14,269 nt of DNA. Origin: Thermoplasmata archaeon (lineage in GTDB: Archaea > Thermoplasmatota > Thermoplasmata > Lutacidiplasmatales > UBA184). Location of the stretch: the NCBI GenBank assembly GCA_030044105.1, contig JASHWL010000089.1, positions 1-14,269 on the forward strand. The letters are read 5' to 3'. A program made the translations under genes and the position numbers. The notes below the pieces were generated by a model that did not search any database, had not been told where the DNA came from, and worked only from the letters and a program-made list of their open reading frames with translations. Shown here one piece after another: positions 13,647 through 14,269 of the stretch; within the stretch, counting starts at the first letter, position 1, and every line of letters starts with the position of its first letter.

Positions 13647-14153
13647 TCAGACCATGATGGCGTGGCGGCGGCGCATCGACTCCTCCGACTCGCCGCGGAC
13701 GGCCATCAGCTCGGCCACGATCGCGTCGGTCAATCGGAGGCTGGCCGACTCGAAGAGCGTCCCCAGCGGCGCGAGCCGCGGGCGTTCGCCGTCCTCGGGG
13801 AAGTCGATCGGGAGCAGCACGGTCGCGATGTGGGCCAGCTTCGAGGACGAGCGTCCCGTCACCACGACCAGCTCCGCGCCCTCCCGGCGGACGATGTTCG
13901 CCGTCTGGATCGACGAATAGCTCTCGCCGCGCCCCGAGAGGATCACGACCGCGTCCCCCCGCCGCACGATCGGGGTCACGCTCTCCCCGATCACGTAGGC
14001 GGTGAGGCCGATCTGGACGAGCCGCATCGCGAACGCCCGGCCGATGATCCCGCTGCGGCCCGCGCCGTAGACGAACGTCGCGGGCGCGTGGGCCAACAGC
14101 TCGACGACCCGCCCGATCGTCGCGGGGTCGATCCGCTCGATCGCCTCGGTCAC
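13647..14153 (-). CDS. hxlB: 6-phospho-3-hexuloisomerase (SIS domain), 5' end uncertain
   Basis: This SIS-fold isomerase interconverts 3-hexulose-6-phosphate and fructose-6-phosphate; in archaea it usually serves pentose-phosphate supply by the reversed ribulose-monophosphate pathway. From the GTG at 14153 the 168 residues show GAGRSG (30-35), SGRGES (73-78), Glu135 in GTLFES as the expected catalytic base, and the family ending RRHAIMV with His164. The frame is open to the right edge, and the residues before the GTG (FVRAQRYIGQRV) look like the N-terminal helix usual in the family. The true start may therefore lie beyond the window. The partner hexulose-phosphate synthase is not in the window. 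The stop is 42 bases before the arginine decarboxylase start. Confidence 0.85.
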   Translation of the reverse strand: MTEAIERIDPATIGRVVELLAHAPATFVYGAGRSGIIGRAFAMRLVQIGLTAYVIGESVTPIVRRGDAVVILSGRGESYSSIQTANIVRREGAELVVVTGRSSSKLAHIATVLLPIDFPEDGERPRLAPLGTLFESASLRLTDAIVAELMAVRGESEESMRRRHAIMV

Positions 14154-14269
14154 GCGCTGGCCGATGTACCGCTGCGCGCGGACGAACGGGGACGGGCTAG
14201 CGGCGTCGGGCGACAGGGCGCCTCGCCTCCCGCGCGCGCCTCGGGCGGGCGACGGCCGGCCGGGGGCGG

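Noticed and set aside
14231..14269. CG-rich low-complexity stretch at the right edge as a repeat or origin element
   Set aside because: Only short CG alternation typical of this base composition; no repeated unit can be defined within the window.
1..14269. CRISPR arrays, tRNA or rRNA genes, insertion sequences and prophage genes
   Set aside because: No direct-repeat arrays, transposase or integrase motifs or RNA gene signatures were seen; coding genes fill almost all of the window.

Overview
The window reads as a densely packed piece of an archaeal chromosome with very high GC content. Several genes are archaeal or archaeal/eukaryotic in type: ribosomal protein S8e, SRP19, a GPN-loop GTPase, an ADP-forming acyl-CoA synthetase with fused subunits, a two-subunit 2-oxoacid:ferredoxin oxidoreductase, pyruvoyl-dependent arginine decarboxylase, a TraB-type protein and 6-phospho-3-hexuloisomerase. 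The pairing of a Thermoplasma-like KDG aldolase with a glucose dehydrogenase, together with leaderless genes behind TATA-like boxes, points to a high-GC Thermoplasmata-like lineage. That placement is inference and no phylogeny was run. All genes share the same base composition, and I see no mobile element, CRISPR array, tRNA or rRNA. It looks like core genome rather than an accessory island.

Layout, left to right. Positions 1-978 (+) hold the C-terminal part of a membrane protein with an external domain. It meets head-on the 2-oxoacid:ferredoxin oxidoreductase operon (alpha/gamma fusion then beta, 3588 to 948, minus). A divergent molybdopterin synthase pair, moaD-moaE (3680-4382, +), follows and overlaps the 3' end of a 714-residue ADP-forming acyl-CoA synthetase (6435-4291, minus). 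That gene diverges from an Mrp/NBP35-type Fe-S carrier ATPase (6506-7375, +), which overlaps tail-to-tail with a TraB-family gene (about 8060-7347, minus). A small protein of unknown function (8136-8438, +) diverges from TraB. Next is an informational cluster on the minus strand: S8e, SRP19 and the GPN GTPase (9970 to 8445). Upstream of it, on the same strand, is an Entner-Doudoroff cassette of KDG aldolase then glucose dehydrogenase (12033 to 10012). On the plus strand RNase HII and an SCP2-domain protein overlap by four bases (about 12064-13090). Arginine decarboxylase (13604-13104, minus) and a hexuloisomerase (13647 to the right edge, minus) close the window.

How the genes work together. 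The metabolic genes form a coherent set: glucose oxidation and KDG cleavage give pyruvate, a ferredoxin-linked oxidoreductase turns 2-oxoacids into acyl-CoA, and an ADP-forming synthetase can draw ATP from the acyl-CoA. The hexuloisomerase fits pentose supply by a reversed ribulose-monophosphate route. Arginine decarboxylase supplies agmatine. There is no gene-free stretch longer than about 100 bases.

Two points stand out. First, at least five genes have a TATA-like element centred about 26 bases before the chosen start codon, which implies leaderless mRNAs and helps fix starts. Second, RNase HII has no usable start codon in its own frame near its conserved N-terminus; the only candidate ATG is one frame off, just before runs of G. 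I did not find a convincing wholly new multi-gene system. The best candidates for new biology are the unknown 100-residue protein with a perfect dyad upstream of it, and the overlapping convergent gene ends.
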